Origin: Pseudomonas sp. 30_B
GTDB taxonomy: Bacteria; Pseudomonadota; Gammaproteobacteria; Pseudomonadales; Pseudomonadaceae
Direction of reading: 5' to 3'
Assembly (NCBI RefSeq): GCF_017491605.1
Contig: NZ_JAFGYY010000017.1
Coordinates: 62,001-126,000 of the forward strand
DNA: 64,000 nucleotides
In this document: positions 42,937 through 51,232 of the stretch, one piece after another
How positions within the stretch are numbered: position 1 is the stretch's first letter
Layout of the letters: each line of letters starts with the position of its first letter
Program-made: the position numbers and the translations under genes
Notes under the pieces: model-generated
The model's database searches: none
What the model was told of the DNA's origin: nothing
Seen by the model: the letters and a program-made list of their open reading frames with translations, nothing else

Positions 42937-44109
42937 TCACGCCCCCTGCGCCAGATGCCGCGCAATTACCTGCCGCAGCGGCGGCAGGCCCTGTGCCAGG
43001 CGCAGGCCGGCGTTGCGCAGCAGGCGCACCGGCGGACGCGGATCGGTGTACATGCCGACGATCAGGCGCGTGGCCTGGTACAGCGGCCAGGTAGCCAGGC
43101 GGTGAGCCGTAGCGTAACGGCGCAGCGGCCAGGCACCACCGATGTCGCCGCCGCGTCGGTGGGTGGCCAGCACTTCCGCAGCGAGGCGGCGCTGGCTCTG
43201 CAAACCGAAGTTGAAACCATGGGCGGTGACCGGGTGCATGCCGACGGCGGCATCGCCGATCAACGCGCTGCGCGGGCCGGCGAAGCGGTCGGCGAAAACG
43301 CCCACCAACGGGTAGCTGTGGCGCGGACCAAGCAGTTGCATCGCCCCCAGGCGACGGTCGAAACGCCGCTCCATCTCATGGGCGAAGGCCGCTTCGTCCA
43401 GCTCCAGCAACGGCGCCATCTCGCGCTGCGGCAGGGTCAGCACCACCGAGGAGCGGTCGCCATTGAGCGGCAGCAGCGCCAGGGTCTGGCCATAACCGAA
43501 CCACTCCCAGGCCACGTTGTGGTGCGGCCGCTCGTGGGCCATGCGGCAGACCATCATGGTCTTGCCGAAATCCTCCATGCTCGCGCCGATGCCGAGCATC
43601 CGCCGCGTCTCGGAGAAGCGGCTGTCGGCGGCAACCAGCAGACGCGCATGGACCATGCTGTCGTCGTCCAGCGTCAGTCGCACGCCCTCGCGCTCCATTT
43701 GCAGCGAGCGCAGCGCCCTGCCACAGACGAGCGACACGTCCGGGCACTCATGCACCGCATCGAAAGCCACGCGGCGAATCACCTGGTTGGAAACGAAGTA
43801 GCCCAACTGCTCGGCCCCCGCCTGCCCCGCCTCGATGCGTAGCGCGAACAGCGACGGACCGTTGAGTACCTGGGCATCACGCAGTGGCGAAATCTCCTGC
43901 GGATCGATGCGTGACCACATGCCCAAGCGCTGCAGTTCGGCGCGGGAGGCATGGGTCAGGGCGATCTCGCGGCCGTCCTCGGCCGGCTCAGCGAGATTCG
44001 CCAGCGGCTGGCGCTCGATCAGCTGGACCGACAGGCCGTTGCCGGACAGCGAGCGGGCCAGGCACAGCCCGGCGGGGCCGGCGCCGACGATGGCGATGTC
44101 CACGTGCAT
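42937..44109 (-). CDS. UbiH/UbiF/VisC-type FAD monooxygenase
   Basis: A 390-residue flavin hydroxylase of the ubiquinone-hydroxylase class. The FAD motifs are in order: VDIAIVGAGPAGLCLARSLS at the N-terminus, the middle LLVAADSRFSETR DG-like segment, and ALIGDAAVGMHPVTAHGFNFGL. The last is typical of UbiH/UbiI/UbiM proteins. It may be a UbiM-like 5-demethoxyubiquinol hydroxylase or an accessory aromatic hydroxylase, since it lies next to pcaR. No other ubi gene is close. The DG motif is replaced by AADS, which is worth noting. Confidence 0.8.
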   Translation of the reverse strand: MHVDIAIVGAGPAGLCLARSLSGNGLSVQLIERQPLANLAEPAEDGREIALTHASRAELQRLGMWSRIDPQEISPLRDAQVLNGPSLFALRIEAGQAGAEQLGYFVSNQVIRRVAFDAVHECPDVSLVCGRALRSLQMEREGVRLTLDDDSMVHARLLVAADSRFSETRRMLGIGASMEDFGKTMMVCRMAHERPHHNVAWEWFGYGQTLALLPLNGDRSSVVLTLPQREMAPLLELDEAAFAHEMERRFDRRLGAMQLLGPRHSYPLVGVFADRFAGPRSALIGDAAVGMHPVTAHGFNFGLQSQRRLAAEVLATHRRGGDIGGAWPLRRYATAHRLATWPLYQATRLIVGMYTDPRPPVRLLRNAGLRLAQGLPPLRQVIARHLAQGA

Positions 44110-44248
44110 GGGTGACTCCTTTGGCGGGGATGAGGGCGGTCCCGGAGTCTAGGTTGGCCGCCCGGCGCTTTCGTTGCCGTGGATCAGTACGACGCAGCGC
44201 CACCCCTGCGGCGCCACCGCGCATACCTCCGAGGAGGCATGCCGCCGC

Positions 44249-45091
44249 TCAATGGAACAGGCGGGTGCCCAGTTCGCGGCTGGCCTCCAGCAGCACCGGC
44301 AGGAAACGCGTCTCCAGTTCCTGGCGCGACACCCGCCCGGCGTGGGTGCCGACGTTCAGCGCCGCCAGCACCTGGCCGGCGGAATCTTTCAGCGGCACAG
44401 CGATGGAGCGCAGGCCGACTTCCAGCTCCTGGTCGATGATCACCCAGCCCTGCTGGCGGATCTCGGCAATGCTCGCGCGGAGCATTTCCGGGGTATGCAC
44501 GGTGCGGCTGGTCTTCACCTGCAGGTCGGCGTGAGACAGGTAGTCCTCCAGCGCCTGGTCATCCAGGCCGGCGAGCAGGATGCGGCCCATGGAGGTGCAG
44601 TAGGCCGGCAACCGGCTGCCGACGCTGAGGTCCACGGAGATCAGGCGCTGCGGCGTCGCTGAACGGGCGATGTAGAGGATTTCGTCGCCTTCCAGGGTCG
44701 CCATCGAGCAGGCCTCGTGCAGCTGCTCGCTGAGGCGGTCGAGGATCGGCTGGGCGGTGACCGCCAGCGGCGTGGACGACAGGTAGGCGTGGCCGAGGGT
44801 CAGCACCTTGGGCAACAGCGAATAGGTGCGCCCGTCGGAGGTGACGTAGCCCAGCTTCATCAGCGTATGCAGGCAGCGGCGCACGGCGGCGCGGGGAATC
44901 TCGGTACGGTGGCTGATCTGCGCGATGGTCAGGTGGCGCTTGCGCTCCTGAAAGGCATGGATCACTGCCAAGCCGCGCGCCAGCGAGGTCATGAAGTTCG
45001 GATCGCCGGTGAACGCCTCGATGCGCTTGGCGGGCGAAGCGATGATCGGCGGCGCAAGGGGCGGCAGGCTGGCACGGGGGGCGTCGGTCAT
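44249..45091 (-). CDS. pcaR: IclR-family regulator of protocatechuate catabolism
   Basis: A 280-residue IclR-type regulator closely resembling P. putida PcaR. The N-terminal linker PPIIASPAKRIEAFTGDPNFMTSLARGLAVI leads into the winged HTH LTIAQISHRTEIPRAAVRRCL. The effector domain has SVGSRLPAYCTSMGRILLA and DQELEVGLRSIAVP. PcaR activates pca genes in response to beta-ketoadipate. In this window it is separated from pcaHG by zapE and a REP pair, whereas in P. aeruginosa pcaR is next to pcaG. Confidence 0.93.
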   Translation of the reverse strand: MTDAPRASLPPLAPPIIASPAKRIEAFTGDPNFMTSLARGLAVIHAFQERKRHLTIAQISHRTEIPRAAVRRCLHTLMKLGYVTSDGRTYSLLPKVLTLGHAYLSSTPLAVTAQPILDRLSEQLHEACSMATLEGDEILYIARSATPQRLISVDLSVGSRLPAYCTSMGRILLAGLDDQALEDYLSHADLQVKTSRTVHTPEMLRASIAEIRQQGWVIIDQELEVGLRSIAVPLKDSAGQVLAALNVGTHAGRVSRQELETRFLPVLLEASRELGTRLFH

Positions 45092-45240
45092 TTCTTGTGG
45101 TTCCAGGCAGGCGGGCTCCGGGCGATTATCGATACGGCTGAGCGATTATCGCAACTGGAATGGCCGATTATCGAACGGAGCTTGGATGACACGCCGGCCG
45201 CCTGATTCTTCCTGGGCGCATCGGCGTCAGGCGAAACCTT

Positions 45241-45319
45241 TCGCGGATAAGATCCGCTCCTACGAAAAGCAGCGCCGTGCGCGTGCCGCCACTCCCGTAG
45301 GAGCGGACCTTGTCCGCGA
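45241..45319. repeat. REP doublet of the GGACNNGGTCCGC type
   Basis: Arms TTCGCGGATAAGATCCGCTCC near 45240 and GTAGGAGCGGACCTTGTCC at 45297 face each other within the pcaR/zapE gap. Confidence 0.8.
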
Positions 45320-45358
45320 GTCCCACAGCCACATCGGCGTCACGGGTGACGCTCGCGC

Positions 45359-46447
45359 CTAAAGCGGCTCCAGCTTCAACTGCCGCAGCCGGCTCAAGGT
45401 CCGCGCGAAATCCACCGCCCACCCACCGGCCGCCAATTCCTCCAGCGAAACCGAGGCAAACAGTTGCAACCGCAGCTGCCGGTCATAGGCGATGTCGATG
45501 AAGTTGAGGAAACGCATGCTCACGTCCGGCGGGTAATCCGCCAACGGGCCGAGACCGCTGACGGCCATGCGCGGGAAGTGCTCGATCAGCCACAGGTAGT
45601 CGCTGGCCGAACGCGGGCGCTCGAACATCTCGCTGAAGTCCATCCAGGCGCAGCGGTCGTCATGGGCATGGATCTTCAGCGGGTGGTGATTGACGCTGAG
45701 CGTTTCATTGAAGTGCGCCTCGTCCGCCAACCCCAAGCGCGAATCAATCAACTCGATATCCTCCGTCGTCGCCGGCCAGAGATAAGTGCCCCACTCCTCC
45801 AGCGACGTGCTGTGCTCGCGATAGTCCTGGCCAGCGTCCACCGACACCACGTCGAAACGCTTTTCGATCAGCTCGATGGCCGGGCGGAAGCGCTCGCGGT
45901 ACAGCGGGTTCGGGCAGAGGTTTTCCGGCTCGTAGTTGGAGGTACAAACCAGCCCCACGCCCTCGTCCACCAGCACCTTGAGCATGCGCCCCAGGAGCAT
46001 GGCATCGCCGATGTCGTGCACATGGAATTCGTCGAAGCACAGCAGCCGGGTTTCCTCGGCGATGGCGCGGGCCACGCGCACCAGCGGATCGGACTGGCCG
46101 GTGATCGCCAGCATGCGCCCCTGCAATTCCTGCAAGAAGGCGTGGAAGTGCACGCGGCGCTTGGCCTGGATCGGCGCGGCGGCGAAGAAGTGGTCCATGA
46201 CGAAGCTCTTGCCCCGCCCTACACCACCCCACAGGTAGACGCCCGCCACCGGCTTGCGCAGGAAGCCGTGACGGCCGGCGAGAAAATCGTCGAGCCAGCT
46301 GGCGAGGTGATCCACCGCCGTCAGCTGGGCCTCGTCCGCACGATAGCCGCGCTCATCGAGCGCGGCGGCGAAGTGCCGCCGAACACGGTCGGCGACCGTT
46401 TCGGCGGATATTTCAGTATCAAAAGTCAAAGAACACCGTTTCCGCAT
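45359..46447 (-). CDS. zapE: Cell-division-associated AFG1-family ATPase
   Basis: Cytoplasmic P-loop ATPase of the AFG1/ZapE family, 362 residues. Walker A is GGVGRGKSFVMD, Walker B LLCFDEFHVHDIGDAMLLGR, and a sensor-type CTSNYEPENLCPNPLYRERF follows; all are typical of ZapE. The most likely start is ATG at 46447 (MRKRCSLTFDTEIS), inside the 3' end of pcaG with a 29-bp overlap in another frame. So it is probably translated from the pcaHG message. Its linkage to an aromatic operon is unusual. Confidence 0.88.
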   Translation of the reverse strand: MRKRCSLTFDTEISAETVADRVRRHFAAALDERGYRADEAQLTAVDHLASWLDDFLAGRHGFLRKPVAGVYLWGGVGRGKSFVMDHFFAAAPIQAKRRVHFHAFLQELQGRMLAITGQSDPLVRVARAIAEETRLLCFDEFHVHDIGDAMLLGRMLKVLVDEGVGLVCTSNYEPENLCPNPLYRERFRPAIELIEKRFDVVSVDAGQDYREHSTSLEEWGTYLWPATTEDIELIDSRLGLADEAHFNETLSVNHHPLKIHAHDDRCAWMDFSEMFERPRSASDYLWLIEHFPRMAVSGLGPLADYPPDVSMRFLNFIDIAYDRQLRLQLFASVSLEELAAGGWAVDFARTLSRLRQLKLEPL

Positions 46448-47024
46448 CACCCTGGACGCGGATATCAAAGCGGTAAGCGAGCTTCCCGTCCACCTCGCAG
46501 CGCTTGGCGATCAGCGTCTGCCGACGTTCGGGCTGCTCGATGCGGTTGAGCACCGGGTCCGCCGCGTTGGCTTCTGCCTCGTCGTCGAAGTAGATGCGCG
46601 TCTGCAGATGGATATTGATGCCGCGGGCGAACAGCGAAACGTTGATGTGCGGCGCCATGGGCACGCCGGCGGCGTTCTTCACCACGCCGGGCTTGACGGT
46701 GCGCACCTGCCATTCGCCGGCGTCGAAGGTCGTCGCCGTGCGCCCGAAGCCATTGAAGGGCTTTTCCAGGTCGTAGGCGCTGTCGTACACACCTTCATGG
46801 TTGGCTTGCCACAACTCCAGGAAGGAATCGCGGATCAGGTGGCCGTTGCCGTCATAGACGTGGCCGACCAGCAGGATGTGCTCGCCGGGCGCACCGGGCT
46901 TGGCCATCTCGCTCCAGATTTCCTGGTCACGGGCCGGGTTGCCGGCAGCGGCCAGGGCAAGGCCGATGTGCACGTAGGGGCCGGCGGTTTGCGAAGGGGT
47001 TTCCGGCAGCAGTTCGATAGGCAT
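46419..47024 (-). CDS. pcaG: Protocatechuate 3,4-dioxygenase alpha subunit
   Basis: Non-catalytic partner subunit of the intradiol ring-cleaving dioxygenase that opens protocatechuate to beta-carboxy-cis,cis-muconate. It has 201 residues, the usual length. The intradiol fold is seen in LPETPSQTAGPYVHIGLALAAAGNP, GHVYDGNGHLIRDSFLELWQAN and VSLFARGINIHLQTRIYF. It lacks the tyrosine iron ligands of the beta subunit, as expected. It starts 12 bp after pcaH with GGAGG. Confidence 0.95.
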   Translation of the reverse strand: MPIELLPETPSQTAGPYVHIGLALAAAGNPARDQEIWSEMAKPGAPGEHILLVGHVYDGNGHLIRDSFLELWQANHEGVYDSAYDLEKPFNGFGRTATTFDAGEWQVRTVKPGVVKNAAGVPMAPHINVSLFARGINIHLQTRIYFDDEAEANAADPVLNRIEQPERRQTLIAKRCEVDGKLAYRFDIRVQGDAETVFFDF

Positions 47025-47036
47025 GGTCGGTCCTCC

Positions 47037-47756
47037 TCACTTGTTCTCGAAATGGGTCTTGCGTTGGCCACGCAGCACGATGTCGAAGCGGTAGGCCAGG
47101 CAGTCCATGGGGTTGGCGTTGCTCATGTCGAGCTTGGCGATCAGCGTCTGCACCGCGTCCGGGTTGGCGATGGACTTGACGATGGGGCACATCGGGATCA
47201 GCGGATCACCCTCGAAGTAGAGCTGGGTGATCAGGCGGGTGGAGATCGACGGGCCACTGATGGAAAAGTGCACGTGCGCCGGGCGCCAGTCGTTCGGGCC
47301 GTTGCCCCAGGGATACGGACCGGGCTTGATGGTGCGGAAGATGTAACGCCCTTCGCTGTCGGTCAGCGCGCGGCCGACACCGCCGAAGTTCGGGTCCAGC
47401 GGCGCCAGGTAACGGTCATTCTTGTGGCGGTAGCGGCCACCGGCGTTGGCCTGCCACATCTCCACCAGGGTATGCGGGACGGGCTTGCCGTACTGGTCCA
47501 TGACCCGGCCGGAAATCAGGATGCGCTCGCCGATCGGCAGGCCACCGTTGTTGAAGTTCAGCAGCAGGTCGTTGTCGTGCTCGCCCATCTTCAAGTGCGA
47601 GAAGTCAGGGCCGCTGGTTTCGGAGACCGACTGCGGAATGCTCACCAGCGCCTGGCGCGGGGAACGGGCGATGGAGGTCTTGTAGTCGGGCGTGAGGGCT
47701 TTGGGGTGCCAGTTTCGGTCACGAATGACGAAGCGGCTGTGTTCCGCGTCGGACAT
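47037..47756 (-). CDS. pcaH: Protocatechuate 3,4-dioxygenase beta subunit
   Basis: Catalytic Fe(III) subunit of 239 residues. The iron ligands of P. putida PcaH (Tyr408, Tyr447, His460, His462 in its numbering) correspond here to Tyr109 (GGRYRHKNDRY), Tyr148 (KPGPYPWGNG) and the two His of DWRPAHVHFSISG (161 and 163). All four are present, so the enzyme should be active. AGGAGA stands 5 bp before the ATG. It is the first gene of pcaHG-zapE and is preceded by the PcaQ-type palindrome. Confidence 0.96.
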   Translation of the reverse strand: MSDAEHSRFVIRDRNWHPKALTPDYKTSIARSPRQALVSIPQSVSETSGPDFSHLKMGEHDNDLLLNFNNGGLPIGERILISGRVMDQYGKPVPHTLVEMWQANAGGRYRHKNDRYLAPLDPNFGGVGRALTDSEGRYIFRTIKPGPYPWGNGPNDWRPAHVHFSISGPSISTRLITQLYFEGDPLIPMCPIVKSIANPDAVQTLIAKLDMSNANPMDCLAYRFDIVLRGQRKTHFENK

Positions 47757-47858
47757 GTCGGTCTCCTGTTGTTGGATTTATAGGAGCCTGTTGCATCAGG
47801 CAGTGCGGCGGAGTGTCACCCGCACGCCCGGCGCCGAAAATTGAAAAGATGCCCGCAA

Positions 47859-47880
47859 TCCATAACCAAATGGTTATGGA
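47859..47880. promoter_or_regulatory. PcaQ-type operator, perfect 9-bp palindrome
   Basis: TCCATAACC-AAAT-GGTTATGGA. The core ATAACC-N4-GGTTAT matches the binding site described for PcaQ in alpha-proteobacteria. It lies about 103 bp upstream of pcaH and overlaps the stop codon of pcaQ itself. Confidence 0.8.
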
Positions 47881-48803
47881 TAAATCCCCTCGCGGTACGC
47901 CTCGCCCACCTCGCGCAACACCTCCAGGCACCAGTGCGCGCCGAGGGACAGCGGCAGCGTCGAGTTGCTGCACAGGCCCACCGAACCGCCCGGTTCCTGC
48001 ACGTCCAGCGGCAGTTCGACCATCTCGCCGTTGCGCAGGTCCAGGCGCACCGAATCCAGCGGGGCGATCCACAGCGCGTCGCTGGTCAATACATAACGGC
48101 GGCTGAGCACGGTGGAGAGCGTCTCCAGCCGCTGGCGCGGCTGGCCAAGGCCGCTCTGCACCAGCAGGCTGTCGGCGGACTTGCGGATGGTGGTACCGGC
48201 CAGCGGCAGCACCAGGGGCCAGTCGTCCAGCGCCGAAGGCGGCAGCGGACTGCCCACCAGCGGATGGCCGGCGCGGGCCACCAGGGTCATGGACTCGCTA
48301 TAAAGGTGCTCGAAGGCCAGGCCCTGGATCTGCGGGCTTTCGGTCATGCGGCCGACCACCAGGTCCAGTTCGCCCACTCGCAGTTGCGACAGCAGGTGTG
48401 CGCTCGGCCCGGTGACCACGCTGACCACCAGCGCCGGATGGCGCTCGTGCAGGCGCCGCACCACCTCCGGCATCAGCAGGCTTTCCACGGTGGAAAGCAC
48501 GCCCAGCCGCACGGTACTGGAGGCGTACTCGCCGCCACGCAGGCTGTTCACCCCGTCGCGCAGCGCCTGCACGCAGGGGCCGGCGTAACGCAGGAAGGCC
48601 ACGCCCGCCTCGGTCAGGCTGGCGCCGCTCTTGCCGCGCTCGAACAGGCTGGCTTCGAGCAGGTCCTCCAGCTCCTTGAGCGTCTTCGAGATGGCCGGCT
48701 GGCTCACCGCGAGCACATCCGCCGCGCGGGCCAGACTGCCCTGCCGGGCCACTTCGAGGAAACACACCAGGTGGCGGAACTTGATACGCGAATCAATATT
48801 CAT
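47874..48803 (-). CDS. pcaQ: LysR-family regulator PcaQ
   Basis: LTTR of 309 residues activating pcaHG in response to pathway intermediates. The HTH FLEVARQGSLARAADVLAVSQPAISKTLKEL is near residues 15-45, and the co-inducer domain includes GVLSTVESLLMPEVVRRLHERHP. It is encoded just upstream of pcaH on the same strand, as PA0152-PA0153 in P. aeruginosa. Its start lies 6 bp after the AraC-type gene, so both regulators may be co-transcribed. Confidence 0.92.
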   Translation of the reverse strand: MNIDSRIKFRHLVCFLEVARQGSLARAADVLAVSQPAISKTLKELEDLLEASLFERGKSGASLTEAGVAFLRYAGPCVQALRDGVNSLRGGEYASSTVRLGVLSTVESLLMPEVVRRLHERHPALVVSVVTGPSAHLLSQLRVGELDLVVGRMTESPQIQGLAFEHLYSESMTLVARAGHPLVGSPLPPSALDDWPLVLPLAGTTIRKSADSLLVQSGLGQPRQRLETLSTVLSRRYVLTSDALWIAPLDSVRLDLRNGEMVELPLDVQEPGGSVGLCSNSTLPLSLGAHWCLEVLREVGEAYREGIYP

Positions 48804-48809
48804 GGCGGC

Positions 48810-49691
48810 TCAACGCTTATCGCGGAAGGCACGGGGCGAGACCCCGGCGTAGCGCTTGAAGAATCGGGAGAAGTAAGCGGGCTCGGAGAAGCCCAGGCTG
48901 TCCGACACCTGCTGCACGGTCAGGGTCGTGTACACCAGATGGCGCTTGGCCTCCAGCAGCAGGCGCTGGTGGATCATCTGCAACGCCGACTGCCCGGCCA
49001 GGCGCCGGCACAGCGCATTGAGGTGCGCGGCGCTGATACCCAGCTTCGCCGCGTAGTGCTCGATGGGCCGGTGTTCGCGGAAGTCCTGCTCCAGCAGGCG
49101 GGCAAACGCCTGCACATGCTCGATGCCGCGATCCTGCTGGCTGGCCTCGGCATGGGTCTGCTCCAGCGACCGGCGACTGAGCCAGACCAGCAGCATGTTG
49201 AGCAGCGATTGCAGCATCAGGTCGCGGCCCGGCGCGTGCCCGGCGTACTCACGGTCGATGGACTCGAACAGCGCGTCCAGATGGCGCTTGCCCTCGCCCA
49301 CGGCGAAGCACGCCGGCTGCTCCAGCACCGTGCTTTCCAGCAGGCGGCCGAGCTGTTCGGCCAGCGGCAGGCCCATGCTCAGTACCCAGCCCTGCACATC
49401 CTCGGCGAAGCGGAAACCGTGCACCGCCAGCGCCGGCGTGACCTGCAGCGACGCCTCGCGGACCGGCATCACCTGCCCCTCCACCTCCAGCTCCGCCGCG
49501 CCGGACTGCACATACAGCAGCTGCACCAGATCACCGTGGCGGTGCGGGCGGATTTCCCAGTCGTGCAGGCGGCTGCGCGAGGCGATGGATTCGCAGTGGA
49601 TCAGGTCCGGCGTCGGCCAAGCGGTGGTCTCGCCATACAGGCGAAATACCGGAACCGGATTGCAGCGCGCTTGTTCGATCACCGAACACAT
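48810..49691 (-). CDS. AraC-family regulator of pobA (PobR/PobC-like)
   Basis: A 293-residue AraC/XylS-type activator. The N-terminal cupin sensing domain contains RPHRHGDLVQLLYVQSG. The C-terminal double HTH includes LGISAAHLNALCRRLAGQSALQ and TVQQVSDSLGFSEPAYFSRFFKRYAGVSPRAFR. It is divergent from pobA with 106 bp between, the usual arrangement of the 4-hydroxybenzoate-responsive activator. The start is ATG 49691; a TTG at 49706 is possible. Confidence 0.9.
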   Translation of the reverse strand: MCSVIEQARCNPVPVFRLYGETTAWPTPDLIHCESIASRSRLHDWEIRPHRHGDLVQLLYVQSGAAELEVEGQVMPVREASLQVTPALAVHGFRFAEDVQGWVLSMGLPLAEQLGRLLESTVLEQPACFAVGEGKRHLDALFESIDREYAGHAPGRDLMLQSLLNMLLVWLSRRSLEQTHAEASQQDRGIEHVQAFARLLEQDFREHRPIEHYAAKLGISAAHLNALCRRLAGQSALQMIHQRLLLEAKRHLVYTTLTVQQVSDSLGFSEPAYFSRFFKRYAGVSPRAFRDKR

Positions 49692-49797
49692 CCATGAAAA
49701 GTCCAAGAAGACTGTTGGAAATTACCTTCAAAGCCCAATCCGATCCACAAAAAATGCAGGTAACAAAAACAACAGGCCATTCAAAAGGACCTTCCTC

Positions 49798-50982
49798 ATG
49801 AAAACCCAGGTCGCCATCATCGGCGCCGGCCCGTCCGGCCTCCTGCTCGGCCAGCTGCTGCACAAGGCTGGCATCGACACCGTCATCCTCGAACGCCAGA
49901 CTCCCGACTACGTACTCGGCCGCATCCGCGCCGGGGTGCTCGAACAGACCACCGCCGACCTGCTGCGCGAAGCCGGCGCGGGCGAACGCATGGACGCCGA
50001 AGGGCTGGTTCATGACGGTTTCGAACTGGTGCTCAACGGCCGCCGCGAGCGCATCGACCTCAAGGGCCTGACCGGCGGCAAGCAGGTGATGGTCTACGGC
50101 CAGACCGAAGTGACCCGCGACCTGATGCAGGTCCGCGCCGCCAGCGGCGCCCTGAGCGTGTACGAAGCGGCCGACGTGGAACTGCACGACGTCACCAGCG
50201 AAAAGCCCTACGTCACCTTCACCCACCAGGGCGAGCAAGTGCGCCTGGACTGCGACTACATCGCCGGCTGCGACGGCTTCCACGGCGTGGCGCGGCGCAC
50301 CATTCCGACCGAGCGCCTGAGCATCTTCGAACGCGTCTACCCGTTCGGCTGGCTCGGCCTGCTCAGCGACACCCCGCCGGTCAACCACGAGCTGATCTAC
50401 GCCAGCAGCGAGCGCGGCTTCAGCCTGTGCAGCCAGCGCTCCGCCACCCGCAGCCGCTACTACCTGCAGGTGGGTCTGGAGGAGAAGGTGGAAGACTGGT
50501 CCGACGAGCGCTTCTGGGACGAACTCAAGCGCCGCATCCCCGAGGACGCCGCGCGCCAGCTGATCACCGGCCCCTCGCTGGAGAAGAGCATCGCCCCGCT
50601 GCGCAGCTTCGTGGTGGAGCCGCTGCACTACGGCCGCCTGTTCCTGGTCGGCGACGCCGGCCACATCGTCCCGCCCACTGGCGCCAAGGGCCTGAACCTC
50701 GCCGCCAGCGACGTGAACACCCTGTACCGCATCCTGGTGAAGGTCTACGGCGAAGGCCGGACCGAGCTGCTGGAGCAATACTCGCCCATCGCACTGCGGC
50801 GCATCTGGAAGGCCGAGCGCTTCTCCTGGTGGATGACCTCGATGCTGCATCACTTCCCCGAGAACGACGCCTTCACCCGGCGCATGCTGGAGACCGAGCT
50901 GGACTACTTCGTCAGCTCCGAGGCCGGGCGCACGACCATTGCGGAGAACTATGTGGGGTTGCCGTTCGAGGATGTGATCTGA
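49798..50982 (+). CDS. pobA: 4-hydroxybenzoate 3-monooxygenase
   Basis: FAD- and NADPH-dependent hydroxylase turning 4-hydroxybenzoate into protocatechuate, the substrate of PcaHG. It has 394 residues, the exact family length. Motifs: MKTQVAIIGAGPSGLLLGQLL, the substrate-binding region with SRYYLQVGLEEKVEDWSD (Tyr201 equivalent), and the FAD end motif VGDAGHIVPPTGAKGLNLAA. The ATG at 49798 is chosen because upstream codons in the same frame overlap the divergent regulator. AAAAGGAC precedes it. Confidence 0.97.
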   Translation: MKTQVAIIGAGPSGLLLGQLLHKAGIDTVILERQTPDYVLGRIRAGVLEQTTADLLREAGAGERMDAEGLVHDGFELVLNGRRERIDLKGLTGGKQVMVYGQTEVTRDLMQVRAASGALSVYEAADVELHDVTSEKPYVTFTHQGEQVRLDCDYIAGCDGFHGVARRTIPTERLSIFERVYPFGWLGLLSDTPPVNHELIYASSERGFSLCSQRSATRSRYYLQVGLEEKVEDWSDERFWDELKRRIPEDAARQLITGPSLEKSIAPLRSFVVEPLHYGRLFLVGDAGHIVPPTGAKGLNLAASDVNTLYRILVKVYGEGRTELLEQYSPIALRRIWKAERFSWWMTSMLHHFPENDAFTRRMLETELDYFVSSEAGRTTIAENYVGLPFEDVI

Positions 50983-51003
50983 CGGCGAAGCGCCACCCTT
51001 ATT

Positions 51004-51081
51004 GTAGGAGCGAGCTTGCTCGCGAACAGAGCTTGCCCGGCACTCCGCTGCCATGCGGTTCGCGAGCAAGCTCGCTCCTAC
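51004..51081. repeat. REP doublet
   Basis: GTAGGAGCGAGCTTGCTCGC arms in inverted orientation around a 30-bp core. Confidence 0.9.
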
Positions 51082-51232
51082 GAAGAGCAGCCCGGAGCCG
51101 TGTCTGAATAGTGCGCACAACCATTGACGGGATGAAGGAAAGCCGAGGCAGGAAGCACCGCGCGCCCCACCATCTATCCTTACCCTCCATCCACACGCAG
51201 CCACGCTCGCCGCGTCACCGCCGGAGGGCCGC

